NCBI RefSeq assembly: GCF_001458395.1
Contig: NZ_CYSR01000021.1
Location: forward strand, 419,977 to 483,976
DNA length: 64,000 nucleotides
Origin: Leisingera aquaemixtae
GTDB taxonomy: Bacteria > Pseudomonadota > Alphaproteobacteria > Rhodobacterales > Rhodobacteraceae
Direction: 5' to 3'
Shown here: positions 45,979-54,193 of the stretch, piece by piece
Layout of the letters: every line of letters begins with the position of its first letter
How positions within the stretch are numbered: the first letter of the stretch is position 1
The notes under the pieces: model-generated
The model's database searches: none
The model's input: only the letters and a program-made list of their open reading frames with translations
Told to the model about the DNA's origin: nothing
Position numbers and translations under genes: made by a program

Positions 45979-46932
45979 CTATGAGGCGCCTTTCCTGCGC
46001 TTCGCCGCGGTCAGGCCGTCCAGCGGGCTCTCCACCGCCGAGATCATGCCGGTGGCAACGCTGGCATAGTGCGCCGTCGTGGTGAGTTTGGCATGCCCGA
46101 GCAGCGCCTGAATGATCCGGATATCCACGCCGCGTTCCAGCAGGTGCGTCGCGAAGCTGTGACGCAAGGTGTGCAGAGTGACCGGCTTGGTGATCCCGGC
46201 GGCCAGCACTGCCTGCTTGAACAGCCGCGAGATCTGTCTGGCCGAAAGATGCCGCCCGCAATAGCCGGGAAAGAGCGCGCGATCAGGCCCGGACACCCCC
46301 CTGTCGTTGACGGTCGGGCGTTCGGTCCACCAGACCCGCAACAGGCTCAGAATATCAACGGGCAGCATCACGTTGCGGTCCTTGCGTCCCTTCGACTGCA
46401 CAATGCGGATAATGTTCTGTTCCCCGTCGATGTCGCCGACCTTCAGCCGGACGACCTCGCTTGCCCGCAGGCCGCATCCATAGGCGAGTGACAGCATAAC
46501 ACGCGCTTTCAGGCCGGGGGCCATGGCGAGAATGCGCCTGACCTCGTTGCGGCTCAGCACGAGGGGAACCTTCACGGGCTTTTTGAGGTGGAACACTTCG
46601 GCCGCCAGGTCATGCCGGCGCAGGGTGATCCGGAACAGGAACTTCAGCCCGGTCATGGTCTGGTTGCGGGTGCAGATGCTCGTCCCGCTCTCGATCAGAT
46701 GCAGCTGGAAATGCTTCACGTCATCCGGTGAAGCTGTCTCCGGAGATCGCCCGAGCCAAGAGGCAAACCGCTTGCAGGCCCGCAGGTGGCTGGTCTGCGA
46801 CGCAGGTCCCAGATTGCGTGCGGACATATCCGCAATCATGCGCGCCCGAAGGGGTGTCGCCGGTGCAGGGTGCTGATTGGTCATGGGAAAACCCTCTATC
46901 AACCGAGGCAAAATCACCTCGGCCAACAGCAC
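45979..46932 (-). CDS. tyrosine recombinase of IS91-like element A
   Basis: A 317-residue phage-integrase-family recombinase. The N-terminal SAM-like DNA-binding domain (HLRACKRFASWLG) precedes the catalytic domain with Arg in YGCGLRASEV, Lys in SKGRKDRN, HTLRHSFATHLLE and LLGHAKLTTTAHYASV with the nucleophile Tyr. Recombinases of this kind often accompany IS91-type transposases. It appears intact. Confidence 0.87.
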   Translation of the reverse strand: MLLAEVILPRLIEGFPMTNQHPAPATPLRARMIADMSARNLGPASQTSHLRACKRFASWLGRSPETASPDDVKHFQLHLIESGTSICTRNQTMTGLKFLFRITLRRHDLAAEVFHLKKPVKVPLVLSRNEVRRILAMAPGLKARVMLSLAYGCGLRASEVVRLKVGDIDGEQNIIRIVQSKGRKDRNVMLPVDILSLLRVWWTERPTVNDRGVSGPDRALFPGYCGRHLSARQISRLFKQAVLAAGITKPVTLHTLRHSFATHLLERGVDIRIIQALLGHAKLTTTAHYASVATGMISAVESPLDGLTAAKRRKGAS

Positions 46933-47191
46933 ACACCCGACCTCCTAAACCGCGAAACAAATACCGCTTCAGCCCTACGCCTGCCACGCAAAGCCCCTAT
47001 CGCGGAGCGATTTAGTGTAAGCTGCAGAATACTGACTTTGCAAAGATTGACGAACGGCCGAAGGACGAAGCCGCTCCGCGGCATTGGCGCGGGTGGCTGG
47101 TGTTCAGCGATGATCTGACAGTGGTGCATTTGGGGAACGGCATTTCTGCCTGACGATTGAGGCCTTCTCAATCGAAAGACAGGATGTTCCC
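46933..47191. other. region between the two divergent IS91-like elements
   Basis: The 259 bases separate the recombinase starts of elements A and B, which point away from each other. It should hold the 5' ends of both elements and their promoters. No clear terminal repeat shared by the two is visible apart from TTCCCATGAC at both start codons. Confidence 0.4.
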
Positions 47192-48120
47192 ATGACAGGG
47201 GAGAGATCGGCCCCGCTTCGAGAGCGGATGATCGAGGACATGCGCATCCGCGGGATGGGCGACAAGGCGCAGAAAGCGCATATCCGGGCGGTCAAGGATT
47301 TTGCCATTTTCCTCGGGCACCCGCCGGATACCGCCACACCGGAGGATCTCCGCGCCTATCAACTGCACATGACGGATACAGGGGTAACGCCGGCGACTTT
47401 CAATACCCGGATCGTAGCGCTCAGGTTCTTCTTCGGCATGACCTGCGGGCGCGAGGAGATGAAACGCTACATGCAGTTCCGCACCCAGCCCAGGAAGTTG
47501 CCTGTAGTCTTCAGCGTGGAAGAGGTATCGGACATCCTGATGGCGGCACCGGGGCCCGGGCTCAAATACCGGGCCGCGCTCAGCATTTCCTACGGCGCGG
47601 GGCTGCGGGCCGCCGAGGTATGCAACCTCAAGATCGGCGATATCGACAGCGACCGGATGCTGATCCATGTCGAACAGGGCAAAGGGCGGAAGGACCGGAA
47701 GGTGATGCTGTCACCCGGGCTTCTGAGCTTGCTGCGCGACTACTGGCGCGAAGCGCGGCCGGAGGGCTGGCTGTTCCCGGGCAAGCCGAAGATCAACCCG
47801 ATCTCGCCGCGGCAGCTGAACCGCGCCTTCACGTCAGCGAAGAACATGGCCGGCATCAAGAAGGCCGCCACGCTGCATACCCTGCGGCACAGCTTCGCGA
47901 CGCATCTGCTGGAGGCCAACACCCCCTCTCGGCAGCATCCTGCGGATGCGCCTGCCGGGCAGCGGATGTCCGGGTCATCCAGGTGCTGCTCGGCCATGCC
48001 AAGCTGAGCACGACGGCCCAATACACCCATGTCGCCACCAAGACGATCCGTGACACGGTCAGCCCCTACGAGATGCTGGCGCAGTTGCAGGATCAGACAA
48101 TCAAGCGAAGCCTGAAGTGA
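47192..48120 (+). pseudogene. tyrosine recombinase of element B, frameshifted by a mini-element
   Basis: The frame is normal from ATG 47192 through YGAGLRAAEV, GKGRKDRK and HTLRHSFATHLLEANT. At 47924 a 41-base palindromic element intervenes. After it the protein resumes in another frame with DVRVIQVLLGHAKLSTTAQ and the catalytic Tyr, to the stop at 48120. Removing the 41 bases restores a normal recombinase. As it stands, the product lacks the last catalytic His and the Tyr. Confidence 0.85.
47924..47964 (-). repeat. family-1 mini-element in recombinase B
   Basis: On the minus strand it reads the arm CTGCCCGGCAGGC, the stem-loop GCATCC-GCA-GGATGC (47949-47935) and the arm TGCCGAGAGGG. Length 41, which shifts the frame. 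Same arms but a different stem from the other copies. Confidence 0.8.
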
Positions 48121-48336
48121 CGGGGCACCGGGGTGTCCCGCCCGGGGGCTGGAGATAGCTGATATATTCCGTGCTCATGGTCCCGGGTGGCGGCGGGCCA
48201 ATGCGGGGCATGTCAGCCTGGCCCAGCTCAAGGTGATGTCGGCAATCGAAGCCTGCCGGACCGAAGCGCTCGGCGGGCACGTGGCCGGGTGCGCCGAATG
48301 CGGCCACCGCCACATCGCCTGCAATTCCTGCAAGAA

Positions 48337-48384
48337 ACCAGTGCCCGGCAGGCGATTTGGCAAAGCCAAATCTGCCGGGAGGGG
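48337..48384 (+). repeat. family-1 mini-element in transposase B, same site as in A
   Basis: Arm GTGCCCGGCAGGC, perfect stem GATTTGGC-AAA-GCCAAATC (48354-48372), arm TGCCGGGAGGGGG. It breaks the frame and sits between CKN and CPKC, the position of the in-frame insert in element A but in the opposite orientation relative to the gene. Confidence 0.82.
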
Positions 48385-48644
48385 GGCACTGCCCGAAGTG
48401 CCAAGGGCCAGCGGCGCGCGACTGGATGGAAGCCCGCGCCGAGGATCTGCTGCCCGTGGAGTATTTCCACGTGGTCTTCACCCTGCCGGCAGAGATCGCC
48501 CAGATCGCCTCCTGGAACAAGCGGGCGGTCTACGGTCTGCTGTTCCGGGCGCCGGCACAAACGGTCATGACCATCGCAGCGGACCCCAAGCGCCTTGGCG
48601 CACGGGTGGGCATGACCAGCGTGCTGCATACCTGGGGATCGGCG

Positions 48645-48673
48645 TCGTGCTGAAAGCACGCCTCCGGCGTGCC
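48645..48673 (-). repeat. family-2 mini-element in transposase B
   Basis: On the minus strand it reads GGCACGCCGGAGGCGTGCTT and continues to ACGA, with the perfect hairpin CGTGCT-TTC-AGCACG (48660-48646). It replaces about four to five bases and shifts the frame. It matches the intergenic element at 22144-22173. Confidence 0.75.
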
Positions 48674-48930
48674 CCCATCACCCCCACATCCATATGATCG
48701 TGCCCGGTGGCGGCCTGTCTCTGGACGGCGCGAGATGGATTGCCTGCCGGCCTGGGTTCTTCCTGCATGTGCGGGTCCTGTCGCGCTTGTTCCGGCGGCT
48801 GTTTCTGGAGGGGCTGACGGCGCTTCACCGCGCCGGGGAACTGGCCTTCTTCAGCGGCCTGGAACCGCTGGCGCAGGCCGATGCCTTCGCAGACTGGCTG
48901 GCTCCTTTGCGCAAGTCCGAATGGGTGGTC

Positions 48931-48960
48931 ATCGTGCCGGAGGCGCGTCTTCGACACGAC
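48931..48960 (+). repeat. family-2 mini-element in transposase B, in frame
   Basis: A 30-base segment containing GTGCCGGAGGCG, then an imperfect hairpin around TTC and the end ACACGAC. It encodes IVPEARLRHD between WVV and AKPPFGGPKAV, where copy A reads WVVYAKEPFAGPKAV. Confidence 0.65.
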
Positions 48961-49176
48961 GCCAAACCGCCCTTCGGAGGCCCGAAAGCCGTGCTCGCCT
49001 ATATCAGCCGGTACACCCACAGGGTGGCCATCTCGAACCGCCGTCTCATCAGCGCCGACGCGGGCACCGTGGCATTCCGTTGGAAGGATTACAGGATTAA
49101 GCGCGGCGACAGGCAGAAGGTCATGCGTTTGGCCACGCCCGAGTTCATCCGCCGCTTCCTGATCCACTTCCTGCCC

Positions 49177-49220
49177 CCTCTCGGCGGATTTGGCTCTGCC
49201 AAATCGCCTGCCGGGCAATG
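49177..49220 (-). repeat. family-1 mini-element in transposase B
   Basis: On the minus strand: arm TTGCCCGGCAGGC, stem GATTTGGC-AGA-GCCAAATC (49205-49187), arm CGCCGAGAGGGGG. The 44 bases shift the frame between FLIHFLP and DGFHRIRHYG. Confidence 0.82.
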
Positions 49221-49627
49221 GACGGCTTTCATCGCATCCGGCACTACGGCTTTCTCGCCTCAGCGCAGCGCAAGGCCAATATCGCCCGGTGCCGTGCCCT
49301 GCTCAGGGCAATGAGCCCGGCTCAAGAACCGCCAAAAGCCGCCGAGGTTCTCCCGCTCACCCTGCGTGAGCCATGCCCGTGCTGTGGCGGAACAATGCAT
49401 ATCATCGAGATCTTCCGGCGCGGGCAAAAACCGCGGTCGCGCGCGCCACCGCGGAAGGAGGCGGCATGACGAAACGCCCGTCATTCCGGTACTGTGAACA
49501 CCGGGCATCCGCAGCGGCCCGGCTGTCTCCTTTTACGCCTGTACTCTCCTGCAAGCTCAGAACCGCGCCGAAACGCCGCTTTCGCCGCAGCAATTGTCCG
49601 GCGGCGCCTGGTAAAGGCATCCTAACC

Positions 49628-49650
49628 AGCATCGGAATGCTTCCGGCATG
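49628..49650 (-). repeat. degenerate family-2 element
   Basis: AGCAT-CGGA-ATGCT followed by TCCGGCATG matches the reverse complement of the family-2 order (hairpin then GCCTCCGGC..). It is shorter and less exact than the other copies. Confidence 0.4.
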
Positions 49651-50005
49651 GCCGCTGGCTCCAACCGCAGCCACCGCCGTCAGCGCTCTTTCCCCACAGA
49701 CAGCCCCAAGAGCCCCGCGGCTTCCACCTTGGGAGGTTTTCCAACGCGGGCCGATGCCGCGCCAAGCCGCACCATCGGGCTCTATCCGGATACCGACTGC
49801 ATCGGCATCCGTTCGGAACCTGGACAGCTCAAACTCCCTGCGACCCAGGAGTGGTGGAACGCGTCTCGTTCCGAGCCACTTTCCACCGCGGCCACAAGTC
49901 GTTTGAACTACCCAGTTTCCGCCTCAGAAGGTAACGATCCCTTTTGCGAGAGCAGGACTTAACTGTCTGGCCGGGGCAACTGCGCCTTCTGTAAGAGACA
50001 GTAGA

Positions 50006-50028
50006 AATCCGCGCGGGGCGCGCGGATT
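50006..50028. repeat. GC-rich hairpin
   Basis: AATCCGCGC (50006-50014) and GCGCGGATT (50020-50028) form a perfect nine-base stem with loop GGGGC. There is no T-run, so a terminator role is weakly supported. Confidence 0.5.
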
Positions 50029-50401
50029 GCATATCCCAGGAGTCGTGGCAGGGCTTCGACGGGCTGCGCCCGCTCCCCCTGCCCCGGCATTTTCCGTTTG
50101 ACTGGTCCGCCTGCCATCCGGCCGGAAATCTGAACAGGGGTTCTGATGTGGCTTGCGCGTCAGCCTCCACGGAGAAACCCGGTTCCTCCCGCGCCAGGCG
50201 CGGGCCCTCCCGATTTCACCGCTCCGGCGCATCCTATCATTTCGCGGGTGTCAGATCACCGCCCGGCCGCAGTCCGGGCTGCGCCCGCCCTGCTTTGCCC
50301 TCCGGAAGACACGAGGTCTTCCGAAGTGAAAATCAGGGAAGGCTTCGCCACTGGCGGAACAGGAGGCGCGAGCGGGGATGTTGGAGACACGAAAAAGGAA
50401 A

Positions 50402-50415
50402 GGTTCTGTCGCAAA
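50402..50415. repeat. possible solitary IS6-family-like terminal sequence
   Basis: GGTTCTGTCGCAAA differs in one base from GGTTCTGTTGCAAA, a terminal repeat form known in the IS6 family. No second end or transposase is present, so it is at most a remnant. Confidence 0.25.
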
Positions 50416-50522
50416 TGGCAAAACTATGCGTCGCCCGACACCAGGGGGGATAATCCATGCATGAATGGTGACGGCATTCTAACGCTCTGTTCAAGACAAA
50501 GTCCGCGCTCCAGCCCCCAAAC

Positions 50523-50552
50523 AAAAAAGCCCCGGCACATTGGCCGGGGCTT
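50523..50552 (-). terminator. rho-independent terminator of the DMGDH-like gene
   Basis: On the minus strand GCCCCGGC (50550-50543), loop CAATGT-like, GCCGGGGC (50536-50529), then TTTTTTG. It lies 22 bases after the stop of the dehydrogenase gene. Confidence 0.8.
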
Positions 50553-50573
50553 CCTCATCTCTTCCGTCAGACA

Positions 50574-53081
50574 TCACCCGTTCTGACGGATGGTCTCGTT
50601 CTTCGGATCATAGGGGCTGTCGCAGGTCACGACCGCGTCCCACAGCTTGTCCTGGATCTTGACCTGCAGCTTGGTGCCTTCCACCGCGTAGTCAGGCTTC
50701 ACGTAGCCCATGCCGATGGATTTCTCGAAAGCCACCGAGTAGCCGCCGGAGGTCAGGCGGCCCACACGGGTGCCGTCTTCGGCATAGAGCGCCTCGCGAC
50801 CCCAGGGATCGGCATCGGCGGGGCCGTCGATCAGCAGGGTGCAGCACTTCACGCGGACACCGGTCTCAACCAGCTTGTCCTTGCCGTGGAAGTCCTTCTC
50901 CAGGTCGACAAAGCGCGGCAGGTCGGCTTCCAGCGGGGTCGCGTCGCGGCCCAGTTCGTTGCCGAAGGCACGGTAGGATTTCTCCTGGCGCAGCCAGTTC
51001 TGGGCGCGGGCCCCCACCAGTTTCATGCCGTGCTTCTCGCCCGCTTTCTCCAGCAGGTCGAACAGGTAGTTCTGCATCTCGATCGGGTGATGCAGCTCCC
51101 AGCCCAACTCGCCGGTGTAGGCCACGCGGATCGCGTTCACCGGGCACATGCCCAGTTCGATCTGCTTGGCCGACAGCCAGGGGAAGCGCTTGTTGGAGAG
51201 CGCGGTTTCCGGATCGGCGTCGACGATCACCTCTTTCAGCACATCGCGCGACTTGGGGCCTGCGATGGCGAAGACGCCCCACTGGGTGGTCACGTCCTGG
51301 ATCTCGATGTAGCCGAACTCCTCCATCTTGTCCTCGGCCGCCTTGCGCAGGAAGTCGGCGTCATACTCGGACCAGGCGCCGGCAGAGACCAGATAGTAGT
51401 TGTTCTCGCCGTTGCGGACGATGGTGTATTCGGTGCGGGTGGTGCCGAACGCGGTCAGCGCATAGGTCAGGTTGATGCGGCCGACCTTCGGCAGCTTGTT
51501 GCAGGTGAACCAGTCCAGGAACTGGGTCGCACCGGGCCCTTTGACGACATGCTTGGTAAAGGCGGTCGCGTCGATCAGGCCAACGCCTTCACGCACGGCT
51601 TTCGCCTCTTCCACGGCATATTGCCACCAGCCGCCGCGGCGGAAGGAGCGGGCGTCGTGGTCGAAGTTTGCCGGTGCATCGACGGGGCCGTAGTAGTTCG
51701 GGCGTTCCCAGCCGTTGACCCAGCCGAACTGTGCGCCGCGGGCTTTCTGGCGGTCATAGGCCGGTGCGGTGCGCAGCGGACGGCAGGCTTCGCGCTCTTC
51801 GTCCGGGTGGTGCAGGATGTAGACGTGCTCATAGCACTCTTCGTTCTTGCGGGCCGCGAACTCGGTGGTCATCCAGTTGGAGGAGTAGCGTTTCGGGTCG
51901 AGCGACGCCATGTCGATCTCGGCCTCGCCGTCCACCATCATCTGCGCGAGGTAGTAGCCGGTGCCGCCTGCGGCAGTGATGCCGAAGGAGAAACCTTCCG
52001 CCAGCCACATGTTGCGCAGGCCCGGGGCCGGGCCGACCAGCGGGTTGCCGTCGGGGGTGTAGCAGATCGGGCCGTTGAAGTCGTCCTTGAGGCCGGATTC
52101 GGCGCAGGACGGCACACGTTCCGCCATCGCCATGTACTGCTCTGCGATCCGGTCCAGGTCCAGCGGGAACAGGTCGGCGCGGAAGCTGTCCGGCACGCCA
52201 TGTTCGAACTGAGCCGGGGCGCCGCGCTCGTAGATGCCCAGGATCCAGCCGCCGCGTTCTTCGCGGGCATAGGATTCGTTGTCGGCATCGCGCACAACGG
52301 GGTGCTCGGGGTTGCCCGCTTCACGCCATTTGACCAGCTCGGGGTCCTTGTCCATGACGATGAAGGTGTGCTCGACCGGGATTGCCGGCATCTTGATGCC
52401 CAGCATCTTGGCGGTGCGCTGCGCGTGGTTGCCCGATGCGGTCACGACGTGCTCGGCGGTGATCACCACCTGCTCGTCTGAGGGCACCAGGTTGCCGCCC
52501 TTCTCGACCATCTTGGTGCAGGTGACTTCCCAGTGGGTGCCGGTCCAGTGGAAGGCATCGGCCTGCAGCTTGCGGACGATCTCAACGCCGCGCTGACGGG
52601 CGCCCTTGGCCATCGCCTGGGTCACGTCTGCCGGGTTAATGTAGCCGTCTTCGGTGTGGTAGATCGCACCTTTCAAGTCGCCGGTCTCGATCAGCGGCCA
52701 GCGCTCCTTGATCTGGTCCGGGGTCAGCCATTCATAGTCCACATCGCAGGTCTCTGCGGTGGAGGCATAGAGCATGTATTCGTCCATGCGCTCCTGGGTC
52801 TGCGCCATGCGCAGGTTGCCCACCACGGCGAAACCTGCGTTCAGGCCGGTTTCCTCTTCCAGGGTCTTGTAGAAATCGACCGAGTACTTGTGGATGTGGG
52901 TGGTCGCATAGGACATGTTGAACAGCGGCAGCAGGCCCGCTGCGTGCCAGGTCGAGCCGGAGGTCAGCTCGTCACGCTCGATCAGCATGACGTCTTCCCA
53001 GCCGGCTTTGGCCAGGTGATAGGCAATCGAGGTGCCGACGGCGCCGCCGCCAACAACAAGTGCTTTGACTTGGGTTTTCAT
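50574..53081 (-). CDS. dimethylglycine/sarcosine dehydrogenase-like protein (FAD domain fused to GcvT)
   Basis: An 835-residue fusion. The N-terminal 400 residues form a DAO-type FAD domain with VVGGGAVGTSIAYHLAKAGW and TSGSTWHAAGLLP, where His is the expected covalent FAD site. The C-terminal part is a GcvT/aminomethyltransferase fold that binds tetrahydrofolate (ATQFLDWFTCNKLP, GELGWELHHPIEMQ). Such enzymes demethylate dimethylglycine or sarcosine and pass the C1 unit to folate. The start at 53081 follows GGGAGA; upstream residues look non-coding. It is a single gene, and the exact substrate is open. Confidence 0.85.
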   Translation of the reverse strand: MKTQVKALVVGGGAVGTSIAYHLAKAGWEDVMLIERDELTSGSTWHAAGLLPLFNMSYATTHIHKYSVDFYKTLEEETGLNAGFAVVGNLRMAQTQERMDEYMLYASTAETCDVDYEWLTPDQIKERWPLIETGDLKGAIYHTEDGYINPADVTQAMAKGARQRGVEIVRKLQADAFHWTGTHWEVTCTKMVEKGGNLVPSDEQVVITAEHVVTASGNHAQRTAKMLGIKMPAIPVEHTFIVMDKDPELVKWREAGNPEHPVVRDADNESYAREERGGWILGIYERGAPAQFEHGVPDSFRADLFPLDLDRIAEQYMAMAERVPSCAESGLKDDFNGPICYTPDGNPLVGPAPGLRNMWLAEGFSFGITAAGGTGYYLAQMMVDGEAEIDMASLDPKRYSSNWMTTEFAARKNEECYEHVYILHHPDEEREACRPLRTAPAYDRQKARGAQFGWVNGWERPNYYGPVDAPANFDHDARSFRRGGWWQYAVEEAKAVREGVGLIDATAFTKHVVKGPGATQFLDWFTCNKLPKVGRINLTYALTAFGTTRTEYTIVRNGENNYYLVSAGAWSEYDADFLRKAAEDKMEEFGYIEIQDVTTQWGVFAIAGPKSRDVLKEVIVDADPETALSNKRFPWLSAKQIELGMCPVNAIRVAYTGELGWELHHPIEMQNYLFDLLEKAGEKHGMKLVGARAQNWLRQEKSYRAFGNELGRDATPLEADLPRFVDLEKDFHGKDKLVETGVRVKCCTLLIDGPADADPWGREALYAEDGTRVGRLTSGGYSVAFEKSIGMGYVKPDYAVEGTKLQVKIQDKLWDAVVTCDSPYDPKNETIRQNG

Positions 53082-53300
53082 TCTCCCGCTCTCCAGCTTT
53101 GTGAGATTCTTGGCGACGGTTATGCCTGTGCATTGAAATCCGCGCAAAATCAGGCCGACGCAAAAACAGCCAAAACCGACCTTGCGCGCCACAGCATACC
53201 GGATTCTGGCCGCAGCACTGCCGGAAATCGCGCCTTCCCGCGCAGCAAAAAGGGGGCTGGCGCCCCCTGATGGTCCTTGATCAGGCTGTCCTGGCGCCTG

Positions 53301-53639
53301 TCAGCAGTCCGCAACATTGCCGCGGCGGATGCAGACGGGCGGCGGCGCCTCGTGTTCGCCCTGCGCTTCCGCGACCTGTTCGCCGCCTGAAAGCAGGCGC
53401 TTGCCATAGCTGGCGGCCTCCCCCCAGACCGACGACACCTCCCCGCCCTGCTGCGCAGCCAGAAGGGCAGTGTCCCGGGTCCGGGCGCGGGCAAAACGCT
53501 CCTGCACGATGGTGCCGTAATCGGTGGCGCTGAGATCGCCCCAGCTGAGGCCCGCATCGCAGGTCTGGATGTGGTAGTCATAGCCGATGACCGCCTGGGT
53601 GCTGAACACCAGGATGCCCATTGCTTTCTTCAGTGCCAT
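53301..53639 (-). CDS. hypothetical exported protein
   Basis: A 112-residue ORF with a short hydrophobic start (MALKKAMGILVFSTQAVIGY) that may be a signal peptide or membrane anchor. The rest is polar, with two Cys near the end (PPPVCIRRGNVADC) and one at about residue 27. GGAGAG precedes the ATG. I recognise no family. Confidence 0.5.
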   Translation of the reverse strand: MALKKAMGILVFSTQAVIGYDYHIQTCDAGLSWGDLSATDYGTIVQERFARARTRDTALLAAQQGGEVSSVWGEAASYGKRLLSGGEQVAEAQGEHEAPPPVCIRRGNVADC

Positions 53640-53798
53640 GCCGCTCTCCGGTTCCGCAGGAATGCCTTGCTGCCATCCCAGATCAGGACCTGGCGCAGAA
53701 TTGCGGCAGCTTTCCGGCTTTTCGGGGGAGAGTGCGGAGCAACCGCTTCAGTCCGGCCAGGGCCCTTCTGCCCTGCCGGCTGCTGCGTTCTGCCTGTT

Positions 53799-53832
53799 CT
53801 GATCATCCTGTGCTGATCATCCCGTGCTGATC
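53799..53832. repeat. 14-bp tandem repeat, 2.4 units
   Basis: CTGATCATCCTGTG, CTGATCATCCCGTG and a partial CTGATC follow each other. It lies upstream of the exported-protein gene on the minus strand. Confidence 0.8.
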
Positions 53833-54087
53833 TTGAAGGGCGCAAGGGTAAGGATGGCGGCGCCGCCAAGGGGGCGGAGGCGGGACGGGAGGGAACTCCC
53901 GCACGCTGAACGTCGTTTTTGCGTGCCCGTGCCAAAGGGCCCTGTTCCATGGTGCCGGGGGTGTCAGGCCCGGCAGTGACCGCGATCAGGGGGCAGTATG
54001 GCACCCGGGGTTTAAGATGCGGTGACACGGGCGTGCGCCGGAGGCGCAACCCCCAACGCGGCACGTGCGCCGCTGCCGCTGCGCAGT

Positions 54088-54146
54088 GAGTACTTTTGGA
54101 AAGATGAAGGCGCAGGGCCAGTGTTTTCATCTTTCCCCAAATACTC
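54088..54146. repeat. 21-bp inverted repeat downstream of the D-lactate dehydrogenase-like gene
   Basis: GAGTACTTTTGGAAAGATGAA (54088-54108, first 20 bases GAGTACTTTTGGAAAGATGA) pairs with the complementary arm at 54126-54146 with three mismatches over 21 bases, loop 17. The right arm recurs nearly unchanged at 59253-59273. It may act as a terminator or 3'-end stabiliser. Confidence 0.75.
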
Positions 54147-54193
54147 AAATCGCGCCGCCGGCCCAGCCCGGGCCGCTGGCGGATGGCTGCGGC

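Larger units (their letters stand above)
44725..46932 (-). mobile_element. IS91-like element A (recombinase plus transposase)
   Basis: Two genes in the same direction, six bases apart: a tyrosine recombinase (45979-46932) then an IS91-family transposase (44725-45972). IS91-type elements move by rolling-circle transposition and leave no target duplication, so exact ends cannot be set by eye. Both genes are open, but the transposase carries a 42-base palindromic insert. Confidence 0.75.
47192..49469 (+). mobile_element. IS91-like element B, decayed
   Basis: Same gene order as element A, but on the other strand and clearly diverged in protein sequence. Both genes are broken, mainly by inserted palindromic mini-elements of two families. 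It is head to head with element A. Confidence 0.75.
48133..49469 (+). pseudogene. IS91-family transposase B, broken by several mini-elements
   Basis: The homologous parts are spread over different frames: LEIADIFRAHGPGWRRANAG (after one extra G near the GTG start), CAECGHRHIACNSCKN, CPKCQGPAARDWMEARAE to SVLHTWGSA, HPHIHMIVPGGGL to FLIHFLP, and DGFHRIRHYGFLA to CPCCGG. The breaks coincide with inserts at 48337-48384, 48645-48673 and 49177-49220, and a 30-base insert at 48931-48960 keeps the frame. Without these inserts and the extra G a full transposase of about 390 residues can be read. Confidence 0.85.
49470..50522. other. about 1 kb without a supported gene after element B
   Basis: The first part is probably the non-coding tail of element B. 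Frames of up to 177 codons are rich in Pro, Arg, Ser and Ala, have no motif and look like chance frames in GC-rich DNA. Seen here are a degenerate family-2 core at 49628-49650, a hairpin at 50006-50028, and GGTTCTGTCGCAAA at 50402-50415. A Rhodobacteraceae-like palindrome with GGAAGAC/GTCTTCC lies at 50291-50316. Confidence 0.5.
53640..54193. other. intergenic region of about 550 bases
   Basis: No supported gene. It contains a 14-base tandem repeat (53799-53832), GC-rich low-complexity DNA, and near its end the large inverted repeat at 54088-54146. The 172-codon minus-strand frame here has no motif and is Pro/Arg/Ser-rich. Confidence 0.55.

Noticed and set aside
47924..49220. CRISPR array as an explanation for the repeated motifs in element B
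   Set aside because: The repeats are in different orientations, irregularly spaced, quasi-palindromic with changing centres, and separated by transposase coding sequence. No cas genes are present.
47192..49469. Programmed frameshifting as an explanation for the broken IS genes
   Set aside because: The breaks coincide with 25-46-base inserted palindromes and not with slippery sequences, and the shifts are in different directions.
49373..49906. 177-codon + strand frame after transposase B
   Set aside because: Pro/Arg/Ser/Ala-rich, without motifs, and overlapping the end of the transposase. Probably a chance frame in the IS tail.
50146..50586. 146-codon + strand frame ending near the terminator
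   Set aside because: No homology or ribosome site, and it runs into the terminator of the convergent gene.
53630..54148. 172-codon minus-strand frame between the exported protein and the flavoprotein gene
   Set aside because: It crosses the tandem repeat and the inverted repeat and has composition typical of non-coding GC-rich DNA.
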